A DNA stretch of 64,000 nt from Crossiella equi (lineage in GTDB: Bacteria; Actinomycetota; Actinomycetes; Mycobacteriales; Pseudonocardiaceae): assembly GCF_017876755.1 (NCBI RefSeq), contig NZ_JAGIOO010000001.1, positions 6,495,786 through 6,559,785 on the forward strand, read 5' to 3'. Below are positions 1-9,216 of the stretch, piece by piece (position 1 is the first letter of the stretch; each line of letters opens with the position of its first letter). Both the position numbers and the translations under genes were made by a program. The notes beneath the pieces were generated by a model. It had not been told where the DNA came from. It did no database searches and saw only the letters and a program-made list of their open reading frames with translations.

Positions 1-96
1 TTCCGCCTGTGGGGTGGTCGACCTAACCCCAAGGGAGAACTTCCCTGTCGCGTAAAGTAGTCAATACCGGCCGACCCTATGGGGAGTTGAACACAG

Positions 97-1254
97 ATGA
101 CCGTTGACGGTGTCATGCTCGGCATTCCGGCGATGCCGCCGCCCGTGCTGGCCGAGCGTCGCAAGACCCGTCAGCTCATGGTGGGCAAGGTGGGTGTGGG
201 CAGTGACCACCCCGTCTCCATCCAGTCCATGACCACCACCCTCACCTCCGACGTCAACGCCACGCTGCAGCAGATCGCCGAGCTCACCGCGGCGGGCTGC
301 GACATCGTGCGCGTGGCCTGCCCCTCGCAGGACGACGCGGACGCGCTGGAAGCCATTGCGCGGAAGTCGCAGATTCCGGTGATCGCGGATATCCATTTCC
401 AGCCGAAGTACGTATTCAAGGCGATTGACGCGGGCTGTGCCGCCGTTCGTGTGAATCCGGGCAACATCAAGAAGTTCGACGACAAGGTCGGCGAGATCGC
501 CAAGGCCGCGAAGGACCGGGGCACCCCGATCCGCATCGGCGTGAACGCCGGTTCACTGGACCCGCGCCTGCTCCAGAAGTACGGCAAGGCCACGCCCGAG
601 GCGCTGGTCGAGTCGGCGCTGTGGGAGGCCTCGCTGTTCGCCGAGCACGACTTCCACGACATCAAGATCTCGGTCAAGCACAACGACCCGGTCGTCATGG
701 TGCGCGCCTACGAGCTGCTCGCCGAGCAGTGCGACTACCCGCTGCACCTGGGTGTCACCGAGGCGGGCCCGGCCTTCCAGGGCACCATCAAGTCCGCCGT
801 GGCCTTCGGCGCGCTGCTCTCCCGGGGCATCGGCGACACCATCCGCGTGTCGCTGTCCGCACCGCCGGTGGAGGAGATCAAGGTCGGCACGCAGATCCTG
901 CAGTCGCTGAACCTGCGCCCGCGCAAGCTGGAGATCGTCTCCTGCCCGTCCTGCGGGCGCGCGCAGGTCGACGTCTACACCCTCGCCGAGCAGGTCACCG
1001 CCGGTCTGGAGGGCATGGAGGTGCCGCTGCGCGTCGCGGTCATGGGCTGCGTCGTCAACGGTCCCGGCGAGGCCCGCGAGGCCGACCTGGGGGTGGCCTC
1101 CGGCAACGGCAAGGGGCAGATCTTCGTCAAGGGCGAGGTCATCAAGACCGTGCCCGAGCACCAGATCGTGGAGACCCTCATCGAGGAGGCCATGCGCATC
1201 GCCGAGGGCATGGAGTCGGTCGACGGCGCCGCGCCCGTGGTCACCGCGGGCTGA
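97..1254 (+). CDS. ispG: 4-hydroxy-3-methylbut-2-enyl diphosphate synthase IspG (GcpE)
   Basis: Cytosolic iron-sulfur enzyme of the MEP isoprenoid pathway; it converts the methylerythritol cyclodiphosphate to hydroxymethylbutenyl diphosphate. The 385-residue product has the usual bacterial length. The N-terminal TIM-barrel part carries the family segments around VSIQSMTTT and [11 protein letters not shown]. The C-terminal part has the cluster ligands C283 and C286 (SCPSCGR) and C318 ([10 protein letters not shown]), with E325 as the likely fourth ligand. The ATG at 97 follows GGGGAG (81-86) at about 10 nt, so a Shine-Dalgarno start is plausible. The 96 bases before it hold only leader sequence, including the small hairpin AGGGA/TCCCT around 32-46; dxr and a site-2 protease often lie upstream in relatives but are outside the window. 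No odd features. Confidence 0.97.
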   Translation: MTVDGVMLGIPAMPPPVLAERRKTRQLMVGKVGVGSDHPVSIQSMTTTLTSDVNATLQQIAELTAAGCDIVRVACPSQDDADALEAIARKSQIPVIADIHFQPKYVFKAIDAGCAAVRVNPGNIKKFDDKVGEIAKAAKDRGTPIRIGVNAGSLDPRLLQKYGKATPEALVESALWEASLFAEHDFHDIKISVKHNDPVVMVRAYELLAEQCDYPLHLGVTEAGPAFQGTIKSAVAFGALLSRGIGDTIRVSLSAPPVEEIKVGTQILQSLNLRPRKLEIVSCPSCGRAQVDVYTLAEQVTAGLEGMEVPLRVAVMGCVVNGPGEAREADLGVASGNGKGQIFVKGEVIKTVPEHQIVETLIEEAMRIAEGMESVDGAAPVVTAG

Positions 1255-1387
1255 GCACCGCCGCGCTGGGCCGCACGGCCTAGTCCGCGTCTCCAGTCAT
1301 CCCCCGGTGAACTCTTCGTGAACCGGGGGATGACGACCATCGGGTGAGAGCGTGCCCTCGGTGGGGTGTGTTTGGCAGACTTACGGC

Positions 1388-2224
1388 GTGCTGAAGCTTG
1401 CCGGGGCTCGGTTGTTGGAGGAGCGCGATCTGCGTGCCGTCCGAGCCGCTCTCGACGCCGACCCCGTCGCGGCGTGCATGGTCGCCTCGCGTGTGGAGAT
1501 CGCGGGCACCGACCCGTGGCGTCTCGGCGGTGAGCTCTGGGGTTTCGGCAGCCGCCTGGACGGTGTCTGCTTCTCCGGGGCCAACCTCGTCCCGCTCTCC
1601 GGCGGGCTGCCCGCCGTCAAGGCCTTCGCCGACCGCGCGCTGCGCCGCCGCCGGGGCTGCTCCTCGCTCGTCGGCCCGGCCGAGCAGGTCCTCCCACTGT
1701 GGGAGGAGCTGGCACCCGAGTGGGGTCCGGCGCGCGAGGTCCGCGACGACCAGCCCCTGATGGCCATGGCCGGTGCGCCGGTGATCGCCCCCGACCCGCT
1801 GGTGCGCCCGGTGCGCCCGGACGAGCTGGACCGCTACCTGCCCGCCGCGGTGGCGATGTTCATCGAGGAGGTCGGCATCGACCCCCGGGCCGACGACGGG
1901 GGCGCGAGCTACCGGGCCCGGGTGGCCGAGCTGGTCGCGGGCGGGCGCGCGTTCGCCCGGTTCGAGGACGGCGAGGTCGTGTTCAAGGCCGAGATCGGCG
2001 CGATGTCGCAGCGCGTCGGGCAGATCCAGGGCGTCTGGGTGCACCCGGACCGCCGGGGCCAGGGTCTGGGCACCACGGGCACCGCCGCGGTCGCCGACCG
2101 CCTGGTGCGCGGCCTGGGCCGGGTGGCCAGCCTGTACGTCAACGCCTACAACTCGCCCGCGCGCGCCGCCTACCGCCGCATCGGGTTCACACAGGTCGGC
2201 ACGTTCAGCACGGTGCTGTTCTGA
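1388..2224 (+). CDS. GNAT-family N-acetyltransferase with DUF4081-like N-terminal region
   Basis: Predicted acetyl-CoA-dependent acyltransferase of 278 residues; substrate unknown. The C-terminal half has the acetyl-CoA loop (VHPDRRGQGLG) followed by a helix and the usual YVNAYNSPARAAYRRIGF end. The N-terminal half resembles the domain that accompanies GNAT in actinobacterial proteins encoded next to ispG, so this is a conserved neighbourhood. A GTG at 1352 is in frame, but I prefer GTG 1388 (product begins VLKLAGARLLEER): homologues begin there, as I recall, and a -10 like CAGACT (1376-1381) lies 6 nt before it, which suits leaderless transcription. The gene is followed by strong inverted repeats. 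The exact substrate cannot be read from sequence. Confidence 0.85.
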   Translation: MLKLAGARLLEERDLRAVRAALDADPVAACMVASRVEIAGTDPWRLGGELWGFGSRLDGVCFSGANLVPLSGGLPAVKAFADRALRRRRGCSSLVGPAEQVLPLWEELAPEWGPAREVRDDQPLMAMAGAPVIAPDPLVRPVRPDELDRYLPAAVAMFIEEVGIDPRADDGGASYRARVAELVAGGRAFARFEDGEVVFKAEIGAMSQRVGQIQGVWVHPDRRGQGLGTTGTAAVADRLVRGLGRVASLYVNAYNSPARAAYRRIGFTQVGTFSTVLF

Positions 2225-2256
2225 GGGCTGTCCTGACTGGAATCCCAGTCAGCCGC

Positions 2257-2271
2257 TGACTGGATTTTCAG
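2257..2271 (-). repeat. Dispersed 15-mer CTGAAAATTCAGTCA, copy 1 (one mismatch)
   Basis: Reads TGACTGGATTTTCAG on the + strand, the reverse complement of CTGAAAATTCAGTCA with one change. It lies about 30 bp after the stop codon of the GNAT gene. Other copies are at 25012, 55527 and 62118. Confidence 0.7.
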
Positions 2272-2279
2272 GGAGCTCA

Positions 2280-2338
2280 GTCGTCCCGGCAGGGCTCCCG
2301 AGTCGGGGCCCATCCGTACTCGACCCTGCCGGGACGAC
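2280..2338. terminator. Long hairpin after the GNAT gene
   Basis: Perfect 15-bp arms GTCGTCCCGGCAGGG (2280-2294) and its complement (2324-2338), with an inner CGAGT/ACTCG pair (2299-2303 and 2318-2322). There is no T-tract. It probably ends the GNAT transcript. Confidence 0.65.
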
Positions 2339-2536
2339 CGCTCGCGCGGTGGCCACACCAGCCCCCAGGCCGGTACGGGCACCGGCCATCAAAGCTAGGC
2401 CCATCCCGGAGCGGGGTCGTCGCACTCCCAACCGACTTTTGGCACCAACCCGAGTGGTAGCCGACCCCACGTCTGCAACTTTCGCGGTACTCCGGATGCC
2501 AGTCGTGAGTACGGCGCCAGGGGCGGTCCAGGACGC

Positions 2537-2542
2537 TACCGT
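2537..2542 (+). promoter_or_regulatory. -10 element for leaderless histidine kinase gene
   Basis: TACCGT lies 6 nt before GTG 2549, with no Shine-Dalgarno sequence between. The same hexamer sits at the same distance before the P450 gene, the LysR gene and the two-GNAT gene. Confidence 0.5.
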
Positions 2543-2548
2543 GGGCGC

Positions 2549-3736
2549 GTGCGCATGATCAGGTCGGTGGTGCGCTGGTGCCTCGGGGTCCAGCCGCAGG
2601 TCGCCGACACGGTCGTGGCGCTCGGCCTCACCTGCGTGGCGCTGCTGCTGGTCCACCGCGATCCGCCGTTCGGGTTAGCCGAGCCGGACGAGCTGGCCTT
2701 TGTCCTGGTGGTGCTCTCGGTCATGCCCAACGCGCTGCGCCGCCTGGCCCCGGTCCCGGTCTTCCTGGGCACCTGCGTGGCCTACTCGGTGTACGTGGTG
2801 CACGGCTTCCCCGACGTCATCTCGCCCTTCGGCGCCTGGCTCGCCCTGTACACGGTGGCCGCGCACCGCCCGCCGAGGCTGTCCGTGCCGGTGATCCTGT
2901 GCGTGGTGCCGGTGATGATCATCGGCATCGCGCTGGCCAAGGGCTCCTGGCTGACCCTGGTCCAGGGCAGCCTGCACGGCAGCGTGTCCTGGCTGCTCGG
3001 CGCCGGCCGGTACGGCCTGACCCAGCGCAACCGCCAGCTCGCCGAGCTCGCCCAGGCCCTGGACGCCGACCGGGAGCGCAGCTCGCAGCGCGCGGTCACC
3101 GAGGAACGGGTGCGCATCGCGCGCGAGCTGCACGACGTCGTCGCGCACCACATGTCCGTCATCTCCGTCCAGGCCGGCCTGGCCCGCTACGTCTTCGACA
3201 CCGACCGCCCGACCGCGGCCGCCGCGCTGGCCACCATCGCCGACACCAGCCGCGAGGCCCTGGACGAGATGCGCCGCCTGCTGGCCGTGCTGCGGCTGCC
3301 CGCCGAGGAGGACGAGGAGGACACCGGTTACGACCCGCAGCCCGGCCTGGACCACGTCGAGGGCCTGCTGGAACGCGTGCGGGCCGCCGGGATGTCCGCC
3401 GAGCTGCGCGTGACCGGCGAGCCCAGACCGCTGCCGCCTGGCCCGGACCTGTGCGCCTACCGCGTGGTGCAGGAGTCGCTGACCAACGTGCTCAAGCACG
3501 CCTTCCCGGCCCAGGTCACCGTGCACGTGCACTACGGCGCCACCGAGCTGACCGTGCGCGTCACCGACGACGGCCCCGGCCCGGCGGGCGGCGAGGCCAC
3601 CGGCCACGGCATCGCGGGCATGCGGGAACGGTCCCGGCTCTACGAAGGTAGCCTCACCGCGGGCGCGGGCGCGGACGGCGGGTTCGAGGTGGTCCTCCGG
3701 CTGCCCCTGGTGCCCAGGACGGGGGGTGGGGTGTGA
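2549..3736 (+). CDS. Sensor histidine kinase, NarL/DesK class (HisKA_3)
   Basis: Membrane sensor kinase of 395 residues that should autophosphorylate and pass phosphate to the response regulator encoded next. Residues about 15-150 hold five or six hydrophobic segments with almost no extracytoplasmic loops, so the signal is probably sensed in the membrane. The HisKA_3 dimerisation helix has RIARELHDVVAHHMSVI with the phospho-acceptor H195. The ATPase domain has the N box around N313 (ESLTNVLKHA), the DDGPGP G1 box near 340 and GHGIAGMRER. The start GTG 2549 fits a leaderless transcript; ATG 2555 is an alternative. The stop overlaps the start of the regulator gene by 4 nt, so the pair is translationally coupled. 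The signal cannot be inferred. Confidence 0.93.
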   Translation: MRMIRSVVRWCLGVQPQVADTVVALGLTCVALLLVHRDPPFGLAEPDELAFVLVVLSVMPNALRRLAPVPVFLGTCVAYSVYVVHGFPDVISPFGAWLALYTVAAHRPPRLSVPVILCVVPVMIIGIALAKGSWLTLVQGSLHGSVSWLLGAGRYGLTQRNRQLAELAQALDADRERSSQRAVTEERVRIARELHDVVAHHMSVISVQAGLARYVFDTDRPTAAAALATIADTSREALDEMRRLLAVLRLPAEEDEEDTGYDPQPGLDHVEGLLERVRAAGMSAELRVTGEPRPLPPGPDLCAYRVVQESLTNVLKHAFPAQVTVHVHYGATELTVRVTDDGPGPAGGEATGHGIAGMRERSRLYEGSLTAGAGADGGFEVVLRLPLVPRTGGGV

Positions 3737-4431
3737 CCAGTGTGCTGGTGGTCGACGACCAGGTGCTCGTGCGCGCCGGGTTCGCCGCGCTGATCACCGC
3801 CGCCCCCGGCCTGCGCGTGGTGGGCGAGGCCGCCAACGGCGAGGAGGCGGTGGCCCTGGCCGCCGCGACCAAACCGGACGTGGTGCTCATGGACCTGCGC
3901 ATGCCGGTGCTCAGCGGCGTCGCGGCCACCGAGCGCATCCTCGCCCCGGAGTCCGGGCACCAGCCGAAGGTGCTGGTGCTGACCACCTTCGACCTGGACG
4001 AGTACGTCTACGCGGCGCTGCGCGCGGGCGCCTCCGGCTTCCTGCTCAAGGACACCCCGCCGGAACGGCTGCTCGCCGCGATCCACACCATCGCGGGCGG
4101 CGACATGCTGTTCTCGCCCAACATCACGCGCAAGCTCGTCGAGTCCTACGCCCACCGCGGCGCCTCCGACTGGAACCCCGCGCCCGAGCTGGCGCCGCTG
4201 ACCTCGCGCGAGGCCGAGGTGCTGAGGCTGGTCGGCCGCGGCCTGACCAACGCCGGGATCGCCGAGGAGCTGGTGGTCAGCGAAGCCACGGTGAAGACCC
4301 ACCTCAACCGCGCGATGGCCAAGCTCAACCTGTCCAGCCGCGCGCAGGCGGTGGTGGTCGCCTACGAGACGGGGCTCGTGGTCCCCGGCCAGCACAAGGC
4401 GACCGGCCAGCACCGGCCGACCGTGCGGTAG
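3733..4431 (+). CDS. Two-component response regulator, NarL/FixJ family
   Basis: DNA-binding response regulator of 232 residues, cognate to the preceding kinase (GTGA overlap at 3733-3736). The receiver domain (1-120) has the acidic pair VVDDQ, phospho-acceptor D54 (VLMDLRMP), a conserved T in LTTFD and K106 (LLKDTPP). The LuxR-type HTH starts near 155 (LTSREAEVLRLVGRGL) and carries the recognition helix VSEATVKTHLNRAMAKL. All receiver residues needed for phosphorylation are present. Targets are unknown; the penicillin-binding protein gene starts 60 bp downstream but has its own -10 element, so a link to cell-wall stress is only a guess from position. Confidence 0.93.
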   Translation: MTSVLVVDDQVLVRAGFAALITAAPGLRVVGEAANGEEAVALAAATKPDVVLMDLRMPVLSGVAATERILAPESGHQPKVLVLTTFDLDEYVYAALRAGASGFLLKDTPPERLLAAIHTIAGGDMLFSPNITRKLVESYAHRGASDWNPAPELAPLTSREAEVLRLVGRGLTNAGIAEELVVSEATVKTHLNRAMAKLNLSSRAQAVVVAYETGLVVPGQHKATGQHRPTVR

Positions 4432-4491
4432 CGGGCCCCTCCCGTCCCGGCCAACGCGGAGCACACGGCGGGTGCGGGCATACTGACGGCC

Positions 4492-6306
4492 GTGCCTGCA
4501 CACCGTGTCGTGAGCGTCACCGCCTTGCTCGTCCTGCTCCTCCCCGTCGCGGGCTGCGGCCTGTTCGGCAGCGAGCCCAAGCCCGAGGACGCGGCCCGCA
4601 CCTTCCTCAACGCCCTCGCCGGGGGCGACACCACGACCGCGGCGAACGCCACCGACGAGGCCAAACCGGCCAAGGACCTGCTGGACAAGGTCCGCGCCGC
4701 GCTCAAGCCGACCGCGCTGAGCACCACGATCGAGCAGACACAGGTCTCGCAGCAGAACTCCAGCACCGCCACCAGCAGCTACACCGCCAAGTGGGACCTC
4801 GGCGAGGGCCGCACCTGGCAGTACCAGAGCAAGATGGAGCTGCGCCGTGAGGAGAAGAACTGGCGCGTGCACTGGGAACCCGCGTTGCTGCACCCCAAGC
4901 TCCAACCGCAGCAGACCATCGCGCTGCGCGTGCAGGCCCCGGACCTGGCCCCGGTGCTGGACCGCGACGGCGTGCCGCTGCTGAACCCGGAGAAGGTCGT
5001 CGCGGTGCTGGTGGACCGCAAGCAGGCGGGCGACCTGGGCAAGGTCGCGGGCTCGCTGGCCGCGGCGGTGTCCCGTTTCGACCAGTCGATCACCGCGCAG
5101 TCCATCACCGACGGCGCGGGCAAGGTCCCGGAAGGCCAGGCCTACACCGTGGTCAGCCTCCGGGACAGTGACTACCAGCAGGTGAAGGCGGCCATCTACG
5201 ACCTGCCGGGCGTGCGCTTCAGCAGCCAGGCCCGGCTGCTGGCCCAGGGCGGCAAGGACTTCGCCAGCCAGGTGCTGCCGAGCGTGCGCAAGACGGTGGA
5301 GGACCAGGTCGCGGGCACCTCGGGCTGGCGCGTGGTCACGCTGAACGCCCAGGGCGCCGAGGTCGAGTCCCTGCACGAGCAGCAGGCCCAGCCCGCCAAG
5401 GCGGTGACCGTGACCCTGGGCCGGGGTGTGCAGGCCGCGGCCGAGGACGCGCTGGAACCGGTGCGCAACGCGGCCGTGCTGGTGGCCATCCAGCCCAGCA
5501 CCGGCGAGCTGCTGGCGGTGGCCCAGAACGGCGAGGCGGACAAGGGCGGCCCGCTGGCGCTGACCGGCAACTATCCGCCGGGCTCGACCTTCAAGGTGGT
5601 CACCGCGGCGGCGGCGCTGCAGGCGAACGCCGCCACCCCAGACACCGTCCTGCCCTGCCCGGGCACCTGGACCGTCCAGGGCCGCCGCATCCCCAACAAC
5701 GACGAGTTCGACCTGGGCCGGGTGCCGCTGCACGAGGCGTTCGCGGCCTCCTGCAACACCACCTTCGCCGAACTGGCCACCAAGCTCCCGGCGGACTCCC
5801 TGACCAACGCGGCCAAGCAGTTCGGCGTGGGCGTGGACTTCGACATCCCGGGCCTGCGCACCCTCACCGGCAAGGTCCCCCCGGCCGACCCGGTGGTCGA
5901 ACGCGCCGAGGACGGCTTCGGCCAGGGCAAGGTCGTGAGCACCCCGTTCGGCATGGCCCTGGCGGCGGCCACCGCGGCCAAGGGCACGATGCCCACCCCG
6001 ACCCTGTTGCGCGGCACGGAGACCAAGACGGTCGGCCAGGCCGCCCAGCCCCTGCCCCAGGCGATCGCCGCCCAGCTGCGCCCGATGATGCGCGAGGTCG
6101 TCACGAGCGGCACGGCCAAGAAGCTCAACCGCCTCGGCGAGGTCCACGGCAAGACCGGCACGGCCCAGTTCGGTGACGGCACCCACTCCCACGGCTGGTT
6201 CATCGGCTTCCGAGGCGACGTCGCCTTCGCCGTCCTGATCGTCGACGCGGGCACCTCGGGCCCGGCGGTGGACGCGGCCGCACGGTTCCTGGGCGCACTC
6301 GGGTAG
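4492..6306 (+). CDS. MecA-type class B penicillin-binding protein, lipoprotein
   Basis: Cell-wall transpeptidase anchored outside the membrane; 604 residues. The N-terminus has a lipoprotein signal with lipobox LPVAGC, then a MecA_N/NTF2-like domain (about 27-145), a dimerisation region and the transpeptidase domain (about 320-604). Active-site motifs are intact: S365-T-F-K368, S420-C-N422 and K554-T-G556. This matches actinobacterial PbpA/MecA-like proteins that cross-link peptidoglycan and can have low beta-lactam affinity; resistance is not shown here. The GTG start at 4492 lies 7 nt after a -10 like CATACT (4479-4484), so the mRNA is probably leaderless. The stop codon is followed after 2 nt by an 11-bp-phased repeat and then a 17-bp minisatellite. 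Confidence 0.92.
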   Translation: MPAHRVVSVTALLVLLLPVAGCGLFGSEPKPEDAARTFLNALAGGDTTTAANATDEAKPAKDLLDKVRAALKPTALSTTIEQTQVSQQNSSTATSSYTAKWDLGEGRTWQYQSKMELRREEKNWRVHWEPALLHPKLQPQQTIALRVQAPDLAPVLDRDGVPLLNPEKVVAVLVDRKQAGDLGKVAGSLAAAVSRFDQSITAQSITDGAGKVPEGQAYTVVSLRDSDYQQVKAAIYDLPGVRFSSQARLLAQGGKDFASQVLPSVRKTVEDQVAGTSGWRVVTLNAQGAEVESLHEQQAQPAKAVTVTLGRGVQAAAEDALEPVRNAAVLVAIQPSTGELLAVAQNGEADKGGPLALTGNYPPGSTFKVVTAAAALQANAATPDTVLPCPGTWTVQGRRIPNNDEFDLGRVPLHEAFAASCNTTFAELATKLPADSLTNAAKQFGVGVDFDIPGLRTLTGKVPPADPVVERAEDGFGQGKVVSTPFGMALAAATAAKGTMPTPTLLRGTETKTVGQAAQPLPQAIAAQLRPMMREVVTSGTAKKLNRLGEVHGKTGTAQFGDGTHSHGWFIGFRGDVAFAVLIVDAGTSGPAVDAAARFLGALG

Positions 6307-6308
6307 CG

Positions 6309-6352
6309 GTATGCAGTCGGTATGCAGTCAGTATGCCGACTGTATACAAGGC
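6309..6352 (+). repeat. 11-bp phased GTATRC repeat, locus A (4 units)
   Basis: Four tandem 11-mers at 6309, 6320, 6331 and 6342: GTATGCAGTCG, GTATGCAGTCA, GTATGCCGACT, GTATACAAGGC. They begin 2 nt after the stop codon of the penicillin-binding protein gene. Spacing is exactly 11 bp throughout. This is the clearest member of a seven-locus family. Confidence 0.85.
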
Positions 6353-6403
6353 GGCGGGGTTGAGCAGGCGCGGACAGGGCGGGGCTTCGCCCGCCCGGCC
6401 GCG

Positions 6404-6539
6404 CCTCGGTTGGCCCCGCGCCTCGGTTGGCCCCGCGCCTCGGTTGGCCCCGCGCCTCGGTTGGCCCCGCGCCTCGGTTGGCCCCGCGCCTCGGTTGGCC
6501 CCGCGCCTCGGTTGGCCTCGCGCCTCGGTTGGCCTCGCG
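6404..6539 (+). repeat. 17-bp minisatellite, 8 near-identical copies
   Basis: Unit CCTCGGTTGGCCCCGCG starts at 6404, 6421, 6438, 6455, 6472, 6489, 6506 and 6523; the last two units read GGCCTCGCG in place of GGCCCCGCG. Because 17 is not a multiple of 3 the array shifts frame every copy, and all frames through it are shadows. It fills the gap between the penicillin-binding protein gene and map. Confidence 0.92.
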
Positions 6540-6614
6540 CACCCACGGAGCCCTCGCCCCAACCCCGCGCCCCCGGTGGGTCGAGTCACGGTCACCCCGG
6601 GCCGGGCCGCGTCG

Positions 6615-6620
6615 TAGTCT
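6615..6620 (+). promoter_or_regulatory. -10 element for map
   Basis: TAGTCT lies 7 nt before the map ATG (6628), consistent with a leaderless transcript that starts just after the minisatellite. Confidence 0.45.
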
Positions 6621-6627
6621 GAACGGC

Positions 6628-7485
6628 ATGCCCGTCCGTGCCCCACTCAAGCCCGGCCAGCTCTCGCCGCGGCGTCCCGTACCCGCCCACATCGAGCGCC
6701 CCGAGTACGTGGACAAGCCAGCGCCCAAGCGCAACACCGATCCGTGGGTGCAGCCGCCGGAGATCATCGAGGCCATGCGCGCCGCCGGGAAGCTCGCGGC
6801 CCAGGCCCTCGCCGAGGCGGGCAAGGTGTGCGTGCCAGGGGCCACCACGGACGAGGTGGACGCGGTGGTGCACGAGTTCCTGTGCGACCACGGGGCCTAT
6901 CCCTCGACCCTGGGCTACCGGAACTACCCGAAGTCCTGCTGCACCTCGCTCAACGAGGTCATCTGCCACGGCATCCCGGACACCACCGTCATCCAGGACG
7001 GGGACATCGTCAACGTCGACGTCACCGCGTTCATCGGCGGCGTGCACGGCGACACCAACGCCACCTTCCTCGCCGGCGAGGTCTCCGAGGAGGCGCGCCT
7101 GCTGGTCGAGCGCACCCGGGAGGCCACCCACCGCGCGATCAAGGCGGTCAAGCCGGGCAGGCAGATCAACGTCATCGGCCGCGTCATCGAGGCCTACGCC
7201 AAGCGGTTCGACTACGGCGTGGTCCGCGACTTCACCGGCCACGGTATCGGCCGGTCCTTCCACAGTGGCCTCGTCGTGCTGCACTACGACGAGCCGAGCA
7301 TGGAGACCGTGCTCGAGCCGGGCATGACCTTCACCATCGAGCCGATGATCACCCTCGGCACCATCGACTACGACATGTGGGACGACGGCTGGACCGTCAC
7401 CACCAAGGACAAGAAGTTCACCGCGCAGTTCGAGCACACCGTGCTGGTCACCGCCGACGGTGTCGAGATCCTGACCCTGCCGTGA
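6628..7485 (+). CDS. map: Type I methionine aminopeptidase
   Basis: Cytosolic metalloprotease that removes the initiator methionine from nascent proteins; 285 residues. The five metal ligands are visible: D131, D142, H205, E238 and E269. An N-terminal extension of about 40 residues is proline-rich ([15 protein letters not shown]), as in the longer actinobacterial enzyme (mycobacterial MapB type), where it is thought to contact the ribosome. The open frame runs upstream through the minisatellite, but ATG 6628 is the sensible start because the extension begins there and a -10 element lies 7 nt before it. The stop codon overlaps the GTG of the cobyric acid synthase gene (GTGA), so the two are cotranscribed. 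Confidence 0.95.
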   Translation: MPVRAPLKPGQLSPRRPVPAHIERPEYVDKPAPKRNTDPWVQPPEIIEAMRAAGKLAAQALAEAGKVCVPGATTDEVDAVVHEFLCDHGAYPSTLGYRNYPKSCCTSLNEVICHGIPDTTVIQDGDIVNVDVTAFIGGVHGDTNATFLAGEVSEEARLLVERTREATHRAIKAVKPGRQINVIGRVIEAYAKRFDYGVVRDFTGHGIGRSFHSGLVVLHYDEPSMETVLEPGMTFTIEPMITLGTIDYDMWDDGWTVTTKDKKFTAQFEHTVLVTADGVEILTLP

Positions 7486-9029
7486 GCGCGCGGTCCGGCG
7501 GCCTGCTCATCGCCGGGACCACCTCCGACGCGGGGAAGAGCGTGCTCGTCGCCGGGCTGTGCCGCTGGCTGGCCCGGCGCGGCGTGCGCGTGGCGCCGTT
7601 CAAGGCGCAGAACATGTCCAACAACTCGGTGGTCACCCCCGACGGCGGCGAGATCGGCCGCGCCCAGGCGGTCCAGGCCGCCGCGGCCGGGCTCGAACCC
7701 TCGGTGCGGTTCAACCCGGTGCTGCTGAAACCGGGCAGCGACCGCAGCAGCCAGGTCGTGGTGCTGGGCCGGGTGGTGGGCGAGGTCAGCGCGCTGTCCT
7801 ACCGCGCCCGCAAGGCCGAGCTCGCCCAGACGGTCCTCACCACCCTGGACGGCCTGCGCGCCGAGTACGACGCCGTGGTCTGCGAGGGCGCGGGCTCGCC
7901 CACCGAGATCAACCTGCGCCACAACGACATCGCCAACATGGGCCTGGCCAGGGCGGCGAACCTGCCGGTCCTGGTCGTCGGCGACATCGACCGGGGCGGC
8001 GTGTTCGCGCACCTGTTCGGCACGCTGGCCCTGCTCGACCCTGCCGACCAGGCACTCGTCGCGGGCTTCGTGGTCAACAAGTTCCGCGGCGACCCGGCCC
8101 TGCTGGCCCCCGGCCTGACCCAGCTGCACGGCCTCACCGGCCGTCCCGTGCTCGGCGTGCTGCCGTGGCAGGAGGAGCTGTGGCTGGACGCCGAGGACTC
8201 CCTCTCCTACACCGCCGACGGCGTGGTCGGCCGCCCGCGGCCGCCGGTGGGGGAGCAGTGGCTGCGGGTCGCGGTACCCCGGCTGCCCCGCATCTCCAAC
8301 GCCACCGACGTCGAGGCCCTGGCCGGGGAACCGGGGGTGTCGGTGCGCTTCGTCACCGAGCCCTCCCGCCTGGCCGACGCGGACCTGGTGGTGCTGCCGG
8401 GCTCGAAGTCCACGGTTGCCGACCTGACCTGGCTGCGCCGCACCGGCCTGGCCGACGCGGTGCTCGCCCACGCCAAGGCGGGCCTGCCGGTGGTGGGTGT
8501 CTGCGGCGGCTTCCAGATGCTGGCCCGCACCCTGCACGACGACGTGGAGTCCCGCACGGGCACGGTCGACGGCCTGGGCCTGCTGGACCTGGACATCACC
8601 TTCCACCCCGACAAAACCCTGGCCAACCCGGTGGGCGAGTCGATGGGCGCCCCGGTGCGCGGCTACGAGATCCACCACGGCCGCCCCACCCGCCAAGGCG
8701 ACCTGCCTCCACTGGTGACCCTGCCGGACGGCACGGGCGAGGGCGCGCTCCAGGACTCGGTGGCGGGCACCCACTGGCACGGCCTGTTCGAGAACGACAC
8801 CTTCCGCCGGACGTTCCTGCGCTGGGCCGCGACCCGGGCGGGCCGCACCGGCTTCACCCCGGCCCCGGACACCAGCTTCGCGGCGGCGCGCACGGCCCAG
8901 CTGGACCTGCTGGGCGACCTGGTCGCCGACCACCTGGACACCGACGCGGTCCTGCGCCTGCTGGACAAGGGCGCCCCATCAGGCCTGCGCACGATCCCAC
9001 CCGGCGCCCCGCCCCTGCCGGAAAGCTGA
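7482..9029 (+). CDS. cobQ: Cobyric acid synthase (glutamine-hydrolysing)
   Basis: Amidates the b, d, e and g side chains of adenosyl-cobyrinic acid diamide in cobalamin synthesis, using glutamine and ATP. The 515-residue protein has the N-terminal dethiobiotin-synthetase-like ATPase domain ([17 protein letters not shown] near 8-24, then [11 protein letters not shown]) and a C-terminal triad glutamine amidotransferase domain with nucleophile C341 (GVCGGFQML) and H433 (HWHGLFEND). It starts at GTG 7482 inside the map stop codon, so translation is coupled to an unrelated housekeeping gene. The rest of the cob genes in this window lie 36 kb away under a B12 riboswitch; no riboswitch is visible here. 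Confidence 0.95.
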   Translation: MSARSGGLLIAGTTSDAGKSVLVAGLCRWLARRGVRVAPFKAQNMSNNSVVTPDGGEIGRAQAVQAAAAGLEPSVRFNPVLLKPGSDRSSQVVVLGRVVGEVSALSYRARKAELAQTVLTTLDGLRAEYDAVVCEGAGSPTEINLRHNDIANMGLARAANLPVLVVGDIDRGGVFAHLFGTLALLDPADQALVAGFVVNKFRGDPALLAPGLTQLHGLTGRPVLGVLPWQEELWLDAEDSLSYTADGVVGRPRPPVGEQWLRVAVPRLPRISNATDVEALAGEPGVSVRFVTEPSRLADADLVVLPGSKSTVADLTWLRRTGLADAVLAHAKAGLPVVGVCGGFQMLARTLHDDVESRTGTVDGLGLLDLDITFHPDKTLANPVGESMGAPVRGYEIHHGRPTRQGDLPPLVTLPDGTGEGALQDSVAGTHWHGLFENDTFRRTFLRWAATRAGRTGFTPAPDTSFAAARTAQLDLLGDLVADHLDTDAVLRLLDKGAPSGLRTIPPGAPPLPES

Positions 9030-9063
9030 CCTCCGCTGCCGCTGCCGCTGCTGCCGCAGGCCG

Positions 9064-9089
9064 GCCGCCCGCCCGGCCGGGCGGGCGGC
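9064..9089. terminator. 26-bp perfect palindrome after cobQ
   Basis: Arms GCCGCCCGCCCGG and its complement meet without a spacer at 9076/9077. It sits 35 bp after the cobQ stop, between convergent genes, and probably acts as a bidirectional terminator. Confidence 0.6.
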
Positions 9090-9096
9090 TCCGCCG

Positions 9097-9174
9097 GTAT
9101 GCAACCCGCATACCTGACGTATGCGCGTCCGTCGCCGTACTGAGCTGTATACAAGCCGAATACCGTCGGCATAC
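9097..9174 (+). repeat. 11-bp phased GTATRC repeat, locus B (3 + 3 units)
   Basis: Two groups of three. GTATGC 9097, GCATAC 9108, GTATGC 9119; then GTATAC 9147, GAATAC 9158, GCATAC 9169. Spacing is 11 bp within each group and 28 bp between the last of one and the first of the next. It contains GTATACAAG at 9147. It lies between the convergent cobQ and hydrolase genes. Confidence 0.8.
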
Positions 9175-9216
9175 ACGTTGTGCCCCAACAACTCCGCGCG
9201 AGCGGTCGCCGAGGGC

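Larger units (their letters stand above)
2225..2548. other. Gene-free stretch with palindromes between GNAT gene and histidine kinase
   Basis: No convincing gene. It holds an 18-bp palindrome TGACTGGAATCCCAGTCA (2234-2251), a copy of the dispersed 15-mer (2257-2271), the 15-bp-arm hairpin at 2280-2338 and the -10 element of the kinase gene at the right end. A short open frame at 2349-2558 has no start signal and no recognisable product. Confidence 0.6.

Noticed and set aside
3640-6192. An 850-codon minus-strand open frame
   Set aside because: It is the shadow of the response regulator and penicillin-binding protein genes, with Ala/Gly/Arg/His-rich content only.
6404-6539. Possible CRISPR array
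   Set aside because: Repeats are 17 bp and directly abut, with no unique spacers and no cas genes nearby.
6311-6622. Short frames encoding repeated [13 protein letters not shown] peptides
   Set aside because: They are translations of the 17-bp minisatellite, whose unit length breaks every frame; no start signal was seen.
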